In this document: in pieces, positions 1-6,056 of the stretch | How the letters are laid out: every line of letters starts with the position of its first letter | Position numbering within the stretch: the stretch's first letter is position 1 | Origin: Desulfuromonadaceae bacterium GWC2_58_13 | GTDB taxonomy: Bacteria; Desulfobacterota; Desulfuromonadia; Desulfuromonadales; Trichloromonadaceae | DNA length: 6,830 nucleotides | Assembly: GCA_001825565.1 (NCBI GenBank) | Contig: MHXM01000047.1 | Coordinates: forward strand, 1-6,830 | Direction: 5' to 3' | Notes under the pieces: generated by a model | The model's database searches: none | What the model saw: the letters and a program-made list of their open reading frames with translations, nothing else | Told to the model about the DNA's origin: nothing | Translations under genes and position numbers: made by a program

Positions 1-445
1 GGTTGAGCAGGTCGAGATCGCAGGGCGTGCTGCCCGGCTCGACGACCAGGTGAAATGCGGCGACGGCCCGCCCCGGCAAGGCGCTGAGCCAGTCGGCGGG
101 AAGCAGGCGCAGAACCGTATCGCTGAACGGATCCGGGTCCGCCTGGTGGATCGAGAGAAAGGTGACGGAATAGAATTCCATGTGGCGCTCCCACCTGACC
201 GAGAAGCGTCCGAAATCCTGGAGGAAGGAAACCGTTTCCGGCCCCGGCTGGTTGACGCTGTAGCGCCGGCAAAGGTCGCAGAGCAGCAAAAAGGCAGCGT
301 CCATTTCCGCCGTTTCGGCGCGAAAGGCCAGGTGGGTCAGCTTCTGTGGGGTAGCCACCAGGTGAAAGGGACGGGCATGCAGTTCGTCGTACAGGGCATC
401 GCGTAATGGGTGGGTGGAAAAGGGCAAGCAGAAAAAATTAGACAT
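1..445 (-). CDS. DUF3422 family protein, N-terminal part (cut by window edge)
   Basis: This is a partial gene. It starts with ATG at 445 and stays open for 148 codons to the left edge. The translation begins MSNFFCLPFSTHPLRDALYD. It carries the hallmarks I associate with DUF3422 (COG4949, uncharacterised membrane-anchored proteins): HPLRDALYDELHARPF at residues 12-27, RWERHMEF at 84-91, and a PADWLSALPG segment near 116-125 followed by a FHLVVEPG strand. Complete family members are roughly 420-440 residues with membrane helices near the C-terminus, so about one third is visible. No membrane segment or signal peptide appears in this part, which fits C-terminal anchoring. The start is supported by GAGGA about 11 nt upstream on the minus strand. 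The function is unknown, and I do not assign one. The preceding gene is an MCP on the same strand 101 nt away, separated by a strong hairpin, so shared transcription is doubtful. Confidence 0.85.
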   Translation of the reverse strand, partial: MSNFFCLPFSTHPLRDALYDELHARPFHLVATPQKLTHLAFRAETAEMDAAFLLLCDLCRRYSVNQPGPETVSFLQDFGRFSVRWERHMEFYSVTFLSIHQADPDPFSDTVLRLLPADWLSALPGRAVAAFHLVVEPGSTPCDLDLLN

Positions 446-469
446 TTGGTAAGCGATCCTCGGTTCTGT

Positions 470-505
470 TGTCTTTCGGCCAGGGTTGACCCTGGCCGAA
501 AGACA
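470..505 (-). terminator. Perfect 16-bp hairpin after the MCP gene, terminator-like without a U tract
   Basis: The arms 470-485 and 490-505 are exact reverse complements around a 4-nt loop (TTGA at 486-489 on the plus strand). The stem is GC-rich in its inner half. It lies 41 nt beyond the MCP stop and 24 nt before the DUF3422 start codon. Neither strand has the run of Ts directly after the stem that a classical intrinsic terminator needs; the minus strand continues AACAGAACC. It may act as a terminator for the MCP message, a 3'-end stabiliser, or a 5'-leader structure for DUF3422. Confidence 0.45.
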
Positions 506-512
506 GGGAAGA

Positions 513-540
513 AAAGTAAATGCGAAGTTCTGGTTCTCAA
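513..540 (-). promoter_or_regulatory. Weak candidate sigma-70-type promoter for the DUF3422 gene
   Basis: On the minus strand TTGAGA (535-540) matches the -35 consensus at 5 of 6 positions. It is followed after 16 nt by TACTTT (513-518), which matches the -10 consensus at only 3 of 6. Transcription would begin near 505, at the base of the 470-505 hairpin, giving a leader of about 60 nt. The poor -10 box keeps this tentative. Confidence 0.22.
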
Positions 541-546
541 AAATGA

Positions 547-2346
547 TCAGTATTTACCGAATTCATTATCATCCAAGGCAATCTGTGGCGGTGAATCGGC
601 GAATGAGGATTGATGCGGGGTCCTTGTGATGGGGGCCTGAGTGACCTCGTTCGCGATCCGCTTGGTGGGGAAACCTGATGGGCGTTCCGTTTTTAAAGTC
701 AATCCAGCGAGCATTTGTTGAAGCTGCGCACCCTGACTGGAGAGTTCAATAGCCGAGGCCGCGATCTCCTCGGCATTGGCCGTGTTCTGTTGAGTTACCT
801 GGTCGATTTGGGTTAAGCCAATGTTGATCTGGGATATTCCCAATGCCTGTTCATTGGAGGCGGTCGCAATTTCCGAGACCAGATCGGTCACTTTGCCAAT
901 CCCGGACACGATTTCATCGAGCGAGGCCGCTGTTTTGTCGGCAATCTGGGAACCGGCTTCGGCTTTTTTAACCGAGCCCTCTATCAATTCGGCGGTTTCC
1001 CTGGCAGCTTTGGCGCTACGCGCAGCAAGATTGCGCACTTCTTCGGCTACGACTGCGAAGCCTTTGCCGTGCTGCCCGGCGCGAGCCGCTTCGACCGCTG
1101 CATTGAGAGCCAACAGATTCGTCTGAAAAGCGATCTCATCAATGGTTTTGATTATCTTGGAGATATTCTGGCTGGCTGCATTGATTTCATTCATCGCTGA
1201 AATCATTCCGGCCATATGGACATTTCCGCCTTCAGCCGCCTGCCGGGATTGAAAAGCGACACGGTTGGCAAGTGTTGCATTTTCGGCATTGAGTTTGGTC
1301 TGAGAAGCCATTTCAGTAATAGAGCTGGTGATTTCTTCCAGTGAACTTGCAGATTCCGTTGCTCCCTGCGAAAGCGATTGGCTGGCATCGGAAATCTGGT
1401 TGCTACCGGAGGCAATTTGGTTGCTGCAAGTCCGAATTCTCGACATGAAATCATTCAATCGGGCATTCGTCTTGGCCAGGGGACCACGGATCAATCCTTT
1501 GGCTTCAAAGCTGTAGTCGCCAGCGGCAAGCTTGTTAAAAGCGGTGATGATTTCATTTTTCAAGTTGTCGGCAAATGCGTCAAGGGCAGTGGCCACCTGA
1601 CCGATTTCATCTTTTCTGGCCATTTTCAGGCGGCTGTCGATATCTCCCCGGTTCAAATCGGCGAGCATTTTCACGACCCGGTCGAGTGGGCGGGTGATGC
1701 TGAGCGTTATGGGAACGCTCACGACTCCAAGAAAGATGAGGCCGCAAAAGAAAATGCTGGCGACCAGTTTTCTTATCCCTGAGGCCATATCGTCAACCTG
1801 GCCTTGCAGTGACTGCAATCGCTGGTTCCCTTTAATGGCCAGTTGTTCCGAAATACTGCTGACTTCCCGAGCAGCTTCCCGATAGCGAAGAATATCCTTG
1901 TCGCCATCCTGCGGCGTGGTGATCTCACCCGAGACGATTTTTTCGTGGGTTTCTTTGAAACCGACGACATATCCATTGTAGGCTTTGCCCAGCGAGGCCA
2001 GGGTATTCTTGTCCTCAATTTCGATAGCCAGGGCTTCAAGGTGGGTTATTGCGCTTTTTAACTTATCGGTTCGGGCTTCCCACTGGGCAAACTGGTTTTT
2101 GACATCCTCGGGGGAGTCGATGCGGAGAAAAATATTTTTTTCATGGCGCCTTTGTTCCAGAACATACGCATAGGCCGCTGCCGAAAATTCAGCAAAACGA
2201 CCATCGGTTTCAAGGGCGCTCGCGGTTTTTTTGGACAGGGACCCGACCCCTAAAAGGCCTGTGGCCCCGGTAATGCCAAGCAAGAGGAGAGAAATTCCGA
2301 AAACCAGTGCCAACCGCATCCCCATTTTCAGATCTGCGAATCCCAT
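547..2346 (-). CDS. Methyl-accepting chemotaxis protein with periplasmic four-helix-type sensor domain
   Basis: This inner-membrane chemoreceptor has 599 residues. It would pass a periplasmic signal to a CheA/CheW array. A membrane helix at about 11-34 is followed by a periplasmic sensor region (35-193) of mainly helical character with an RRHEKNIFLR motif at 66-75, typical of four-helix-bundle (4HB_MCP/HBM-like) sensors. A second membrane helix (194-216), a HAMP domain (about 214-266) and a second HAMP-like segment (about 265-305) follow. The hairpin tip lies at 402-440 (DEIAFQTNLLALNAAVEAAR and GFAVVAEEVRNLAARS). The helices on both sides align without gaps to E. coli Tsr as I recall it, pointing to the 36-heptad class. 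Likely methylated glutamates are near 338 (SLEEIT) and 527 (AEEIAAS). The tail (553-599) is flexible and ends DDNEFGKY; it has no CheR-docking NWETF pentapeptide. The ATG at 2346 has AAAGGAG 6 nt upstream. GC content is visibly below that of the nuo genes. The ligand cannot be told from sequence. Confidence 0.96.
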   Translation of the reverse strand: MGFADLKMGMRLALVFGISLLLLGITGATGLLGVGSLSKKTASALETDGRFAEFSAAAYAYVLEQRRHEKNIFLRIDSPEDVKNQFAQWEARTDKLKSAITHLEALAIEIEDKNTLASLGKAYNGYVVGFKETHEKIVSGEITTPQDGDKDILRYREAAREVSSISEQLAIKGNQRLQSLQGQVDDMASGIRKLVASIFFCGLIFLGVVSVPITLSITRPLDRVVKMLADLNRGDIDSRLKMARKDEIGQVATALDAFADNLKNEIITAFNKLAAGDYSFEAKGLIRGPLAKTNARLNDFMSRIRTCSNQIASGSNQISDASQSLSQGATESASSLEEITSSITEMASQTKLNAENATLANRVAFQSRQAAEGGNVHMAGMISAMNEINAASQNISKIIKTIDEIAFQTNLLALNAAVEAARAGQHGKGFAVVAEEVRNLAARSAKAARETAELIEGSVKKAEAGSQIADKTAASLDEIVSGIGKVTDLVSEIATASNEQALGISQINIGLTQIDQVTQQNTANAEEIAASAIELSSQGAQLQQMLAGLTLKTERPSGFPTKRIANEVTQAPITRTPHQSSFADSPPQIALDDNEFGKY

Positions 2347-2352
2347 AGGATA

Positions 2353-2359
2353 CTCCTTT
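2353..2359 (-). promoter_or_regulatory. Ribosome binding site of the MCP gene
   Basis: AAAGGAG on the minus strand lies 6 nt before the ATG at 2346. It is a near-ideal Shine-Dalgarno sequence and fixes the start of the chemoreceptor just before its first membrane helix. Confidence 0.8.
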
Positions 2360-2427
2360 GCCTAAAATCTTGTATTGTTGCCCCCGTTGCTGTCATTAAC
2401 GGAACAGCAGTCGAAAAATATTTACGT

Positions 2428-2443
2428 AGCAAAATACAGACCA
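2428..2443 (-). promoter_or_regulatory. Candidate sigma-54 (RpoN) promoter for the MCP gene
   Basis: The minus strand reads TGGTCTGTATTTTGCT. Against the -24/-12 consensus TGGCACGNNNNTTGCW, 9 of the 12 specified positions match, including the near-invariant GG and GC dinucleotides exactly 10 nt apart. Transcription would start near 2417, giving a leader of about 70 nt before the MCP ATG. Sigma-54 promoters drive many motility and chemotaxis genes, so the context fits. An 11-bp palindrome (GCTTATTAAGC, 2453-2463) lies just upstream. No activator site is recognised. The remainder of the 2347-2592 gap shows no clear terminator for the upstream operon and no riboswitch that I recognise. Confidence 0.45.
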
Positions 2444-2592
2444 TGAAGGCACGCTTATTAAGCAAATCTTCGCTGAGGTGCAGGGAACCCGAGCCGGCTA
2501 TTGGGTCATCTCTCCTATGATCGGTTCAGAGGTAGAAGGTTTTTGTCGCGTTTTTGAACTTGCTGCATGGGCCGGGTGACGCCACAGTTTCG

Positions 2593-3003
2593 TCAGTGTT
2601 CGTGATAACCAAGGATCACCAGCAGGCAGCTGCCGTCGGCGATGACGTTGATGCCGGCCCGGCGGCATTTTTCCACGGCGGCGGGACTTTCCGCGCCGGG
2701 TTGCATCCAGATGTTCTTGATCCCTTTGGAGATGGCCGCTTCGACCACTTTTTCAGTCACCTGCGGGGGAGTGATCACCGAGATACTTTGGACCTCGGCG
2801 GGAAGGTCGGACACCGAGGCGGCACAGGGGAGGCCCTCGATTTCCTTCTGGGCCGGGTGGACCGGAATCGCCTTGTGGCCGTGCATCAGGTAGCAGCGGA
2901 GCACCTTGTTGCCGTACTTATCCCGATTGGGCGAGGCGCCGACTACCCCGAAGGCCGGGGATTCGAAAAAGGTTGCGATCTGTTGGTCGATGGATGGATT
3001 CAT
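2593..3003 (-). CDS. CoA-binding domain protein, YccU family
   Basis: This 136-residue soluble protein consists of a single Rossmann-like CoA-binding domain (COG1832, the E. coli YccU family), and its length is typical. The nucleotide-binding loop is VVGASPNRDKYGNKV at residues 20-34. HGHKAIPVHP follows at about 41-50, then a SVITPP strand near 74-79. The family's WMQPGAES signature is at about 99-106 and GINVIADGSC near 116-125. Members resemble the CoA-binding domain of succinyl-CoA synthetase alpha and ADP-forming acetyl-CoA synthetase but lack the catalytic parts, and no reaction is established for them. The ATG at 3003 has AAGGAG 6 nt upstream. The gene begins 10 nt after nuoN ends, so it is likely co-transcribed with the complex I genes. 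Whether that reflects a functional link or mere position is unknown. Confidence 0.9.
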   Translation of the reverse strand: MNPSIDQQIATFFESPAFGVVGASPNRDKYGNKVLRCYLMHGHKAIPVHPAQKEIEGLPCAASVSDLPAEVQSISVITPPQVTEKVVEAAISKGIKNIWMQPGAESPAAVEKCRRAGINVIADGSCLLVILGYHEH

Positions 3004-3009
3004 CAGGTT

Positions 3010-3015
3010 CTCCTT
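3010..3015 (-). promoter_or_regulatory. Ribosome binding site of the CoA-binding gene, overlapping the nuoN stop
   Basis: AAGGAG on the minus strand shares bases with the TAA stop of nuoN (3014-3016) and lies 6 nt before the ATG at 3003. This arrangement favours reinitiation by ribosomes finishing nuoN and supports a common transcript. Confidence 0.75.
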
Positions 3016-4435
3016 ATCCGGGTAAAATGGCGATCACCAGATTGAGCAGCGGGCCGGGGTAGAGGCCCAGCAGCAAAGTGGCGGCCAGGCAAAAGGCCAG
3101 CACCCCGTGTTCTTCGATGGCGCCGCGATGCAGACAGGCGGAGCGTTCGTCGGCCATGAACAGCACGATGATCGGCCGCAGGTAGTAATACATGGACAGC
3201 AGTGAGGCCAGCACGCCGAGCAGGGCCAGTCCCAGGTAGCCGGCTTCGATAGCGGCGTAGAAGATGCCGAACTTGCCGATGAATCCGGCGGCCGGCGGCA
3301 CTCCGGCCAGGGACAATAAAAAGAAAGCCAGCGCCGCGCCGCGCCGGGGATGGTGGTAGCCGAGACCCGCCAGGTCGGCGTACTCCTGCGGTTCCCGGCC
3401 CTGAATGGCGAAAGAGGTGATGACCCCGAAGGCGCCGAAATTGGCGATGGTGTAGACCACCAGATAAAAGACCACGGCGCTGAAACCGGCACTGCCGCCG
3501 GCCAGCAGGGCGGTCAGGACGTAGCCCATGTGAACGATCGACGAATAGGCCAGCATCCGTTTGATGTTGGTCTGGCGCAAAGCGCAGAGAGAACCGACCA
3601 GCATGGAGAGAACCGCCAATGCGGAGAGCACCGGAGCGAGGTCGGCCAGGGACGGGATCGGCACCCCCTGCATGACGACGATCAAGGCGGCCAGCAGGGA
3701 TCCCTTGGCGCCGGTCGACAGCAGGGCGGTGACCGGCGAGGGAGCTCCCTGGTAGACGTCCGGAGTCCACAGGTGGAAGGGAACCAGCGAGGCTTTGAAG
3801 CCGATGGCGCAAAGCAGCAGTCCCCAACCGAGCATGCCCAAGGGGCGCAGGCCCGCTTCGGTCCCGAGTCCGGTCATGGCCTCGGGAAGATGGAAGGTGC
3901 CGGTGGCGGCATAGATCAGGGCGATGCCGAAGGTGAGCAGGCCGGTGGCGACGATTCCCATGACCAGGTACTTGAGCCCGGCCTCGGTGCCGAAGGCGCA
4001 GTTCTTGTCGATGGCGATCAGAATGTAGAGCACCAGGGTGAAGGATTCCAGGCCGAGAAAGACCCCGATCAGCGAAGTCGCCGCGGAGAGCAGGCTCATG
4101 CCGGCGGCGGCGAACAGCACCAGCGCGGTATACTCACCGCCGGGAAAGCGGCGATCCTCGCCGCAACGTAGCGACAACAGCAGACACATTGCCGCAGCCA
4201 GCGACCAGAGCACGGTGAAGAAGCGGGCGTAGGGGCCGCAGCTGAACATTCGGGAAACCTCTGCCAGGGGCGCCGGCCAGAATGCGGCGGCGGTCGCCGC
4301 CGTGAGGGCGGTCACCACGCCGATCAGAAACAACGGGCGGCGGGTCGGGTTCCAGGCGCCGATCATGAGAACGGAGGTGGAGCCCAGAACCAGGATCAGC
4401 AGCGGCAACAGGGCGTAGAGTTCGGGTCCGCTCAC
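3014..4435 (-). CDS. nuoN: NADH-quinone oxidoreductase subunit N (complex I), GTG start
   Basis: This 473-residue polytopic inner-membrane protein is close to the 485 residues of E. coli NuoN. It is one of three antiporter-like subunits that couple quinone reduction to proton translocation. The membrane residues expected of the family are present: Glu130 in FLGLESFTLVLY, Lys214 in GFKASLVPFHLWTPDVYQGAP (212-231, the strongest NuoN signature), Lys244 in TGAKGSLLAA, and Lys388 in GFIGKFGIF. LRQTNIKRMLAYSSIVHMGY (286-305) is the conserved helix and loop of the proton-pumping domain. The start is GTG at 4435, overlapping the nuoM TGA by 4 nt (GTGA), with GGGAGGG 5 nt upstream. The overlap implies translational coupling to nuoM. 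No frameshift or truncation is seen. High GC gives long open frames in other registers, which I disregard. Confidence 0.97.
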   Translation of the reverse strand: MSGPELYALLPLLILVLGSTSVLMIGAWNPTRRPLFLIGVVTALTAATAAAFWPAPLAEVSRMFSCGPYARFFTVLWSLAAAMCLLLSLRCGEDRRFPGGEYTALVLFAAAGMSLLSAATSLIGVFLGLESFTLVLYILIAIDKNCAFGTEAGLKYLVMGIVATGLLTFGIALIYAATGTFHLPEAMTGLGTEAGLRPLGMLGWGLLLCAIGFKASLVPFHLWTPDVYQGAPSPVTALLSTGAKGSLLAALIVVMQGVPIPSLADLAPVLSALAVLSMLVGSLCALRQTNIKRMLAYSSIVHMGYVLTALLAGGSAGFSAVVFYLVVYTIANFGAFGVITSFAIQGREPQEYADLAGLGYHHPRRGAALAFFLLSLAGVPPAAGFIGKFGIFYAAIEAGYLGLALLGVLASLLSMYYYLRPIIVLFMADERSACLHRGAIEEHGVLAFCLAATLLLGLYPGPLLNLVIAILPG

Positions 4436-5922
4436 GGCATCCCTCCCTGGGCCAGCAGCCCGTCCACCAGCAGCCTCACTGGTTCCCGCAGGGGGTCGAG
4501 AAAAGTACCGGGGTAGAGGCCGAGCCAGAGGGTGACCACGGCCAGCGGCGCCAGCGCCAGCAGTTCACGCCAGGAAAGGTCGGGCCAGCTTCGTCCCGGT
4601 GGGCGGGCGCCCCAGAGCACCCCTTGAACCATGCGCAGGATGTAGGCGGCGGCGAAGACCACGCCGGGGAGAGCGAGGGCGCCCCACAGCGGGTTGTGCT
4701 GGAAGGTGCCGGCGAAGACCAGGATTTCGCCGCTGAAATTGGCCAGTCCCGGCAGGCCGAGGGACGCCAGCGAAAAAAAGAGGAAAAAGGCGGCCAGCAC
4801 CGGGGTCTCCTGCCAGAGGCCGCCGAGGCGGTCGAGGTCGCGGGTGCCGGTTCGGCGGCGGATCATCGAAACCAGGGCGAACAGGGCGCCGGTGGTGATG
4901 CCGTGGCAGACCATCAGCAGGATGGCCCCCTGCAGGGCAATGGTATTGGCGACGGCCATGCCGAGCAGTACCACCCCGAGATGGGAGACCGAGGAATAGG
5001 CGATCAGCCGCTTGATGTCGTTCTGCCGCCAGGCGATCCACGCGGCGTAGTAGATCCCGATGAGGGCCAGGGCCGCCAGCAGCGGCAGACTGGCCCGCGC
5101 CGCCCCGGGAAAGAGGGGAAAAGCGAAGCGCAGAATTCCGAAAGCGCCGGTCTTCAGCAGCAGCCCGGCCAGATCCAGGGAGCCTGCGGTGGGCGCCACC
5201 GTGTGGGCATCCGGCAGCCAGGTGTGCAGGGGGACCACCGGCAGCTTGACCAGAAAGGCGAGCATGAAGCCGGCGTAGAGCCAGGGTTCCCAGGGGCCGA
5301 GCCGGGTCTGCTTGAGGGCTTCCAGGGCGAAGGAGTAGTCGCCGGTCTGCCGGCCGTGCAGCAGGTAGAGACCGAGCATGGCCAGCAGCATCAGCAGGCT
5401 GCCGGTCAGGGTGAACAGGAAGAATTTCACCGCCGCATAGACCCGTGGGCCGTGCCCCCAGACCCCGATCAGGAAAAACATCGGGATCAGCATCATTTCC
5501 CAGAACAGGTAGAAGAGCACCAGGTCGCTGGCCAGGAAGACCCCCAGAATCCCCGCTTCCAGCAGCAGCAGCAGGCAGAAGAAGAGGGCGGCGTGTTTCT
5601 TCTGGTGCCAGGAGATGAGCGTCACGATCACCTGTAGAAAACCGGTCAGCACCACCATCAACAGCGAGATGCCATCCATGGCCAGGGTCCAGCGGGCGCC
5701 GAAGCGTTCGATCCAGGGAGCATCCTCGAAGCCGTACCAGCCCCCGGCGCCCGGCCCCTGCACAAAGAGGCGCACCGCGATGATCAGCACCGCCAGGGTC
5801 GAGGCCAGGGTGAGCCAGCGGCAGGCGGCGGGCGACCGGCGGAAAACCAGGCAGAGCAGGGTGCCGGCCAGCGGCAGGGCGATCAGCAGGGTCAGCCAGG
5901 GTATGTGAGGCGATACGGGCAT
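4432..5922 (-). CDS. nuoM: NADH-quinone oxidoreductase subunit M (complex I)
   Basis: This antiporter-like membrane subunit of complex I has 496 residues from the preferred start, against 509 in E. coli. It has about 14 predicted membrane helices. Charged pumping residues are recognisable: Glu142 in LFWEMMLIP, Lys226 in FLVKLPVVPLHTWLPDAH, Lys257 in LAGLLLKTGAFG, and Glu399 in GLANFSGEILVF. RQNDIKRLIAYSSVSHLG (299-316) is the conserved central segment. The stretch AHTVAPTAGSLDLAG resembles the E. coli type (Gln at the Val position) more than the AHTEAP form of many homologues. The frame is open further upstream to a TTG at 5973, but that extension lies partly in a dispersed repeat and adds a non-membrane leader. 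The ATG at 5922 with AAGG 8 nt upstream is therefore preferred. The gene follows nuoL by 134 nt, unusually far for this pair, and overlaps nuoN by 4 nt. Confidence 0.97.
   Translation of the reverse strand: MPVSPHIPWLTLLIALPLAGTLLCLVFRRSPAACRWLTLASTLAVLIIAVRLFVQGPGAGGWYGFEDAPWIERFGARWTLAMDGISLLMVVLTGFLQVIVTLISWHQKKHAALFFCLLLLLEAGILGVFLASDLVLFYLFWEMMLIPMFFLIGVWGHGPRVYAAVKFFLFTLTGSLLMLLAMLGLYLLHGRQTGDYSFALEALKQTRLGPWEPWLYAGFMLAFLVKLPVVPLHTWLPDAHTVAPTAGSLDLAGLLLKTGAFGILRFAFPLFPGAARASLPLLAALALIGIYYAAWIAWRQNDIKRLIAYSSVSHLGVVLLGMAVANTIALQGAILLMVCHGITTGALFALVSMIRRRTGTRDLDRLGGLWQETPVLAAFFLFFSLASLGLPGLANFSGEILVFAGTFQHNPLWGALALPGVVFAAAYILRMVQGVLWGARPPGRSWPDLSWRELLALAPLAVVTLWLGLYPGTFLDPLREPVRLLVDGLLAQGGMP
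4441..4447 (-). promoter_or_regulatory. Ribosome binding site of nuoN
   Basis: GGGAGGG on the minus strand, within the last codons of nuoM, lies 5 nt before the GTG at 4435. It decides in favour of that non-ATG start, because the first ATG alternatives inside NuoN would remove the first membrane helix. Confidence 0.7.
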
Positions 5923-5947
5923 CAAATCAACCTTGAAAAAGCCGTTG

Positions 5948-6049
5948 GCCACGGAGGCACGGAGGATAAGCAAAAAACAAAAAAAACCGGAATGAAAGTG
6001 AAAACTTGTAATTTGTAAGGTTTTCTCTGTGCCTCTGGGTCTCCGTGGC
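5948..6049. repeat. Inverted repeat of degenerate 8-bp units between nuoL and nuoM
   Basis: The right arm (6025-6048), read on the minus strand, is three 8-bp units: CCACGGAG, ACCCAGAG, GCACAGAG. The left arm (5949-5964), on the plus strand, is two units: CCACGGAG, GCACGGAG. The outermost 9 bp (GCCACGGAG, at 5948-5956 and 6041-6049) are perfectly inverted. The centre has a smaller nested hairpin (6000-6007 with 6017-6025, one bulge) and an A-rich plus-strand run at 5972-5987. From memory, CCACGGAGRCACAGAG-type elements are scattered between genes in Geobacter/Desulfuromonas-like genomes. I see no open frame, transposase or target-site duplication. In RNA the arms could fold into a long-loop stem between the two cistrons. 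Confidence 0.8.
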
Positions 6050-6056
6050 TAAGCTT

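Noticed and set aside
50..406. Plus-strand 118-codon frame at the left edge
   Set aside because: The opposite strand encodes a clear DUF3422 N-terminus with HPLRDALYDELHARPF and RWERHMEF motifs, so this is its antisense shadow.
2396..2424. Possible sigma-28 (FliA) promoter for the MCP: TAAA (2421-2424) and TCCGTTAA (2396-2403)
   Set aside because: The -10 half matches GCCGATAA at 6 of 8, but the spacing is 17 rather than about 15. The sigma-54 match beside it is better.
2347..2592. Possible cyclic-di-GMP (GEMM) or other riboswitch in the MCP leader
   Set aside because: Such riboswitches are common ahead of MCP-like genes in Geobacter relatives, so I looked for the conserved core. I found neither the GGCAAA-type core nor a consistent paired layout.
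3003..3827. Minus-strand 274-codon frame out of register with nuoN
   Set aside because: It is an Arg/Pro/Gly-rich frameshifted shadow of nuoN; the real NuoN frame is intact through the same region.
3350..4171. Long plus-strand open frame (273 codons) opposite nuoN
   Set aside because: Its product is low-complexity and rich in Gly, Gln, Asp and Arg, as expected opposite a GC-rich membrane protein gene. It has no domain, and the minus-strand NuoN is unambiguous.
4624..5637. Long plus-strand open frame (337 codons) opposite nuoM
   Set aside because: The composition is dominated by Gln, Gly and Glu, mirroring the Leu/Ala/Pro codons of NuoM. No family is recognisable.
5923..5973. Extended NuoM start at the TTG at 5973
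   Set aside because: The 17 extra residues are encoded partly by the dispersed repeat. The ATG at 5922 has an AAGG site and begins just before the first membrane helix.
5965..6025. Intrinsic terminator within the nuoL-nuoM gap
   Set aside because: The T run on the minus strand lies in the loop between the repeat arms, not directly after a stable stem. A terminator here would also cut off nuoM and nuoN.
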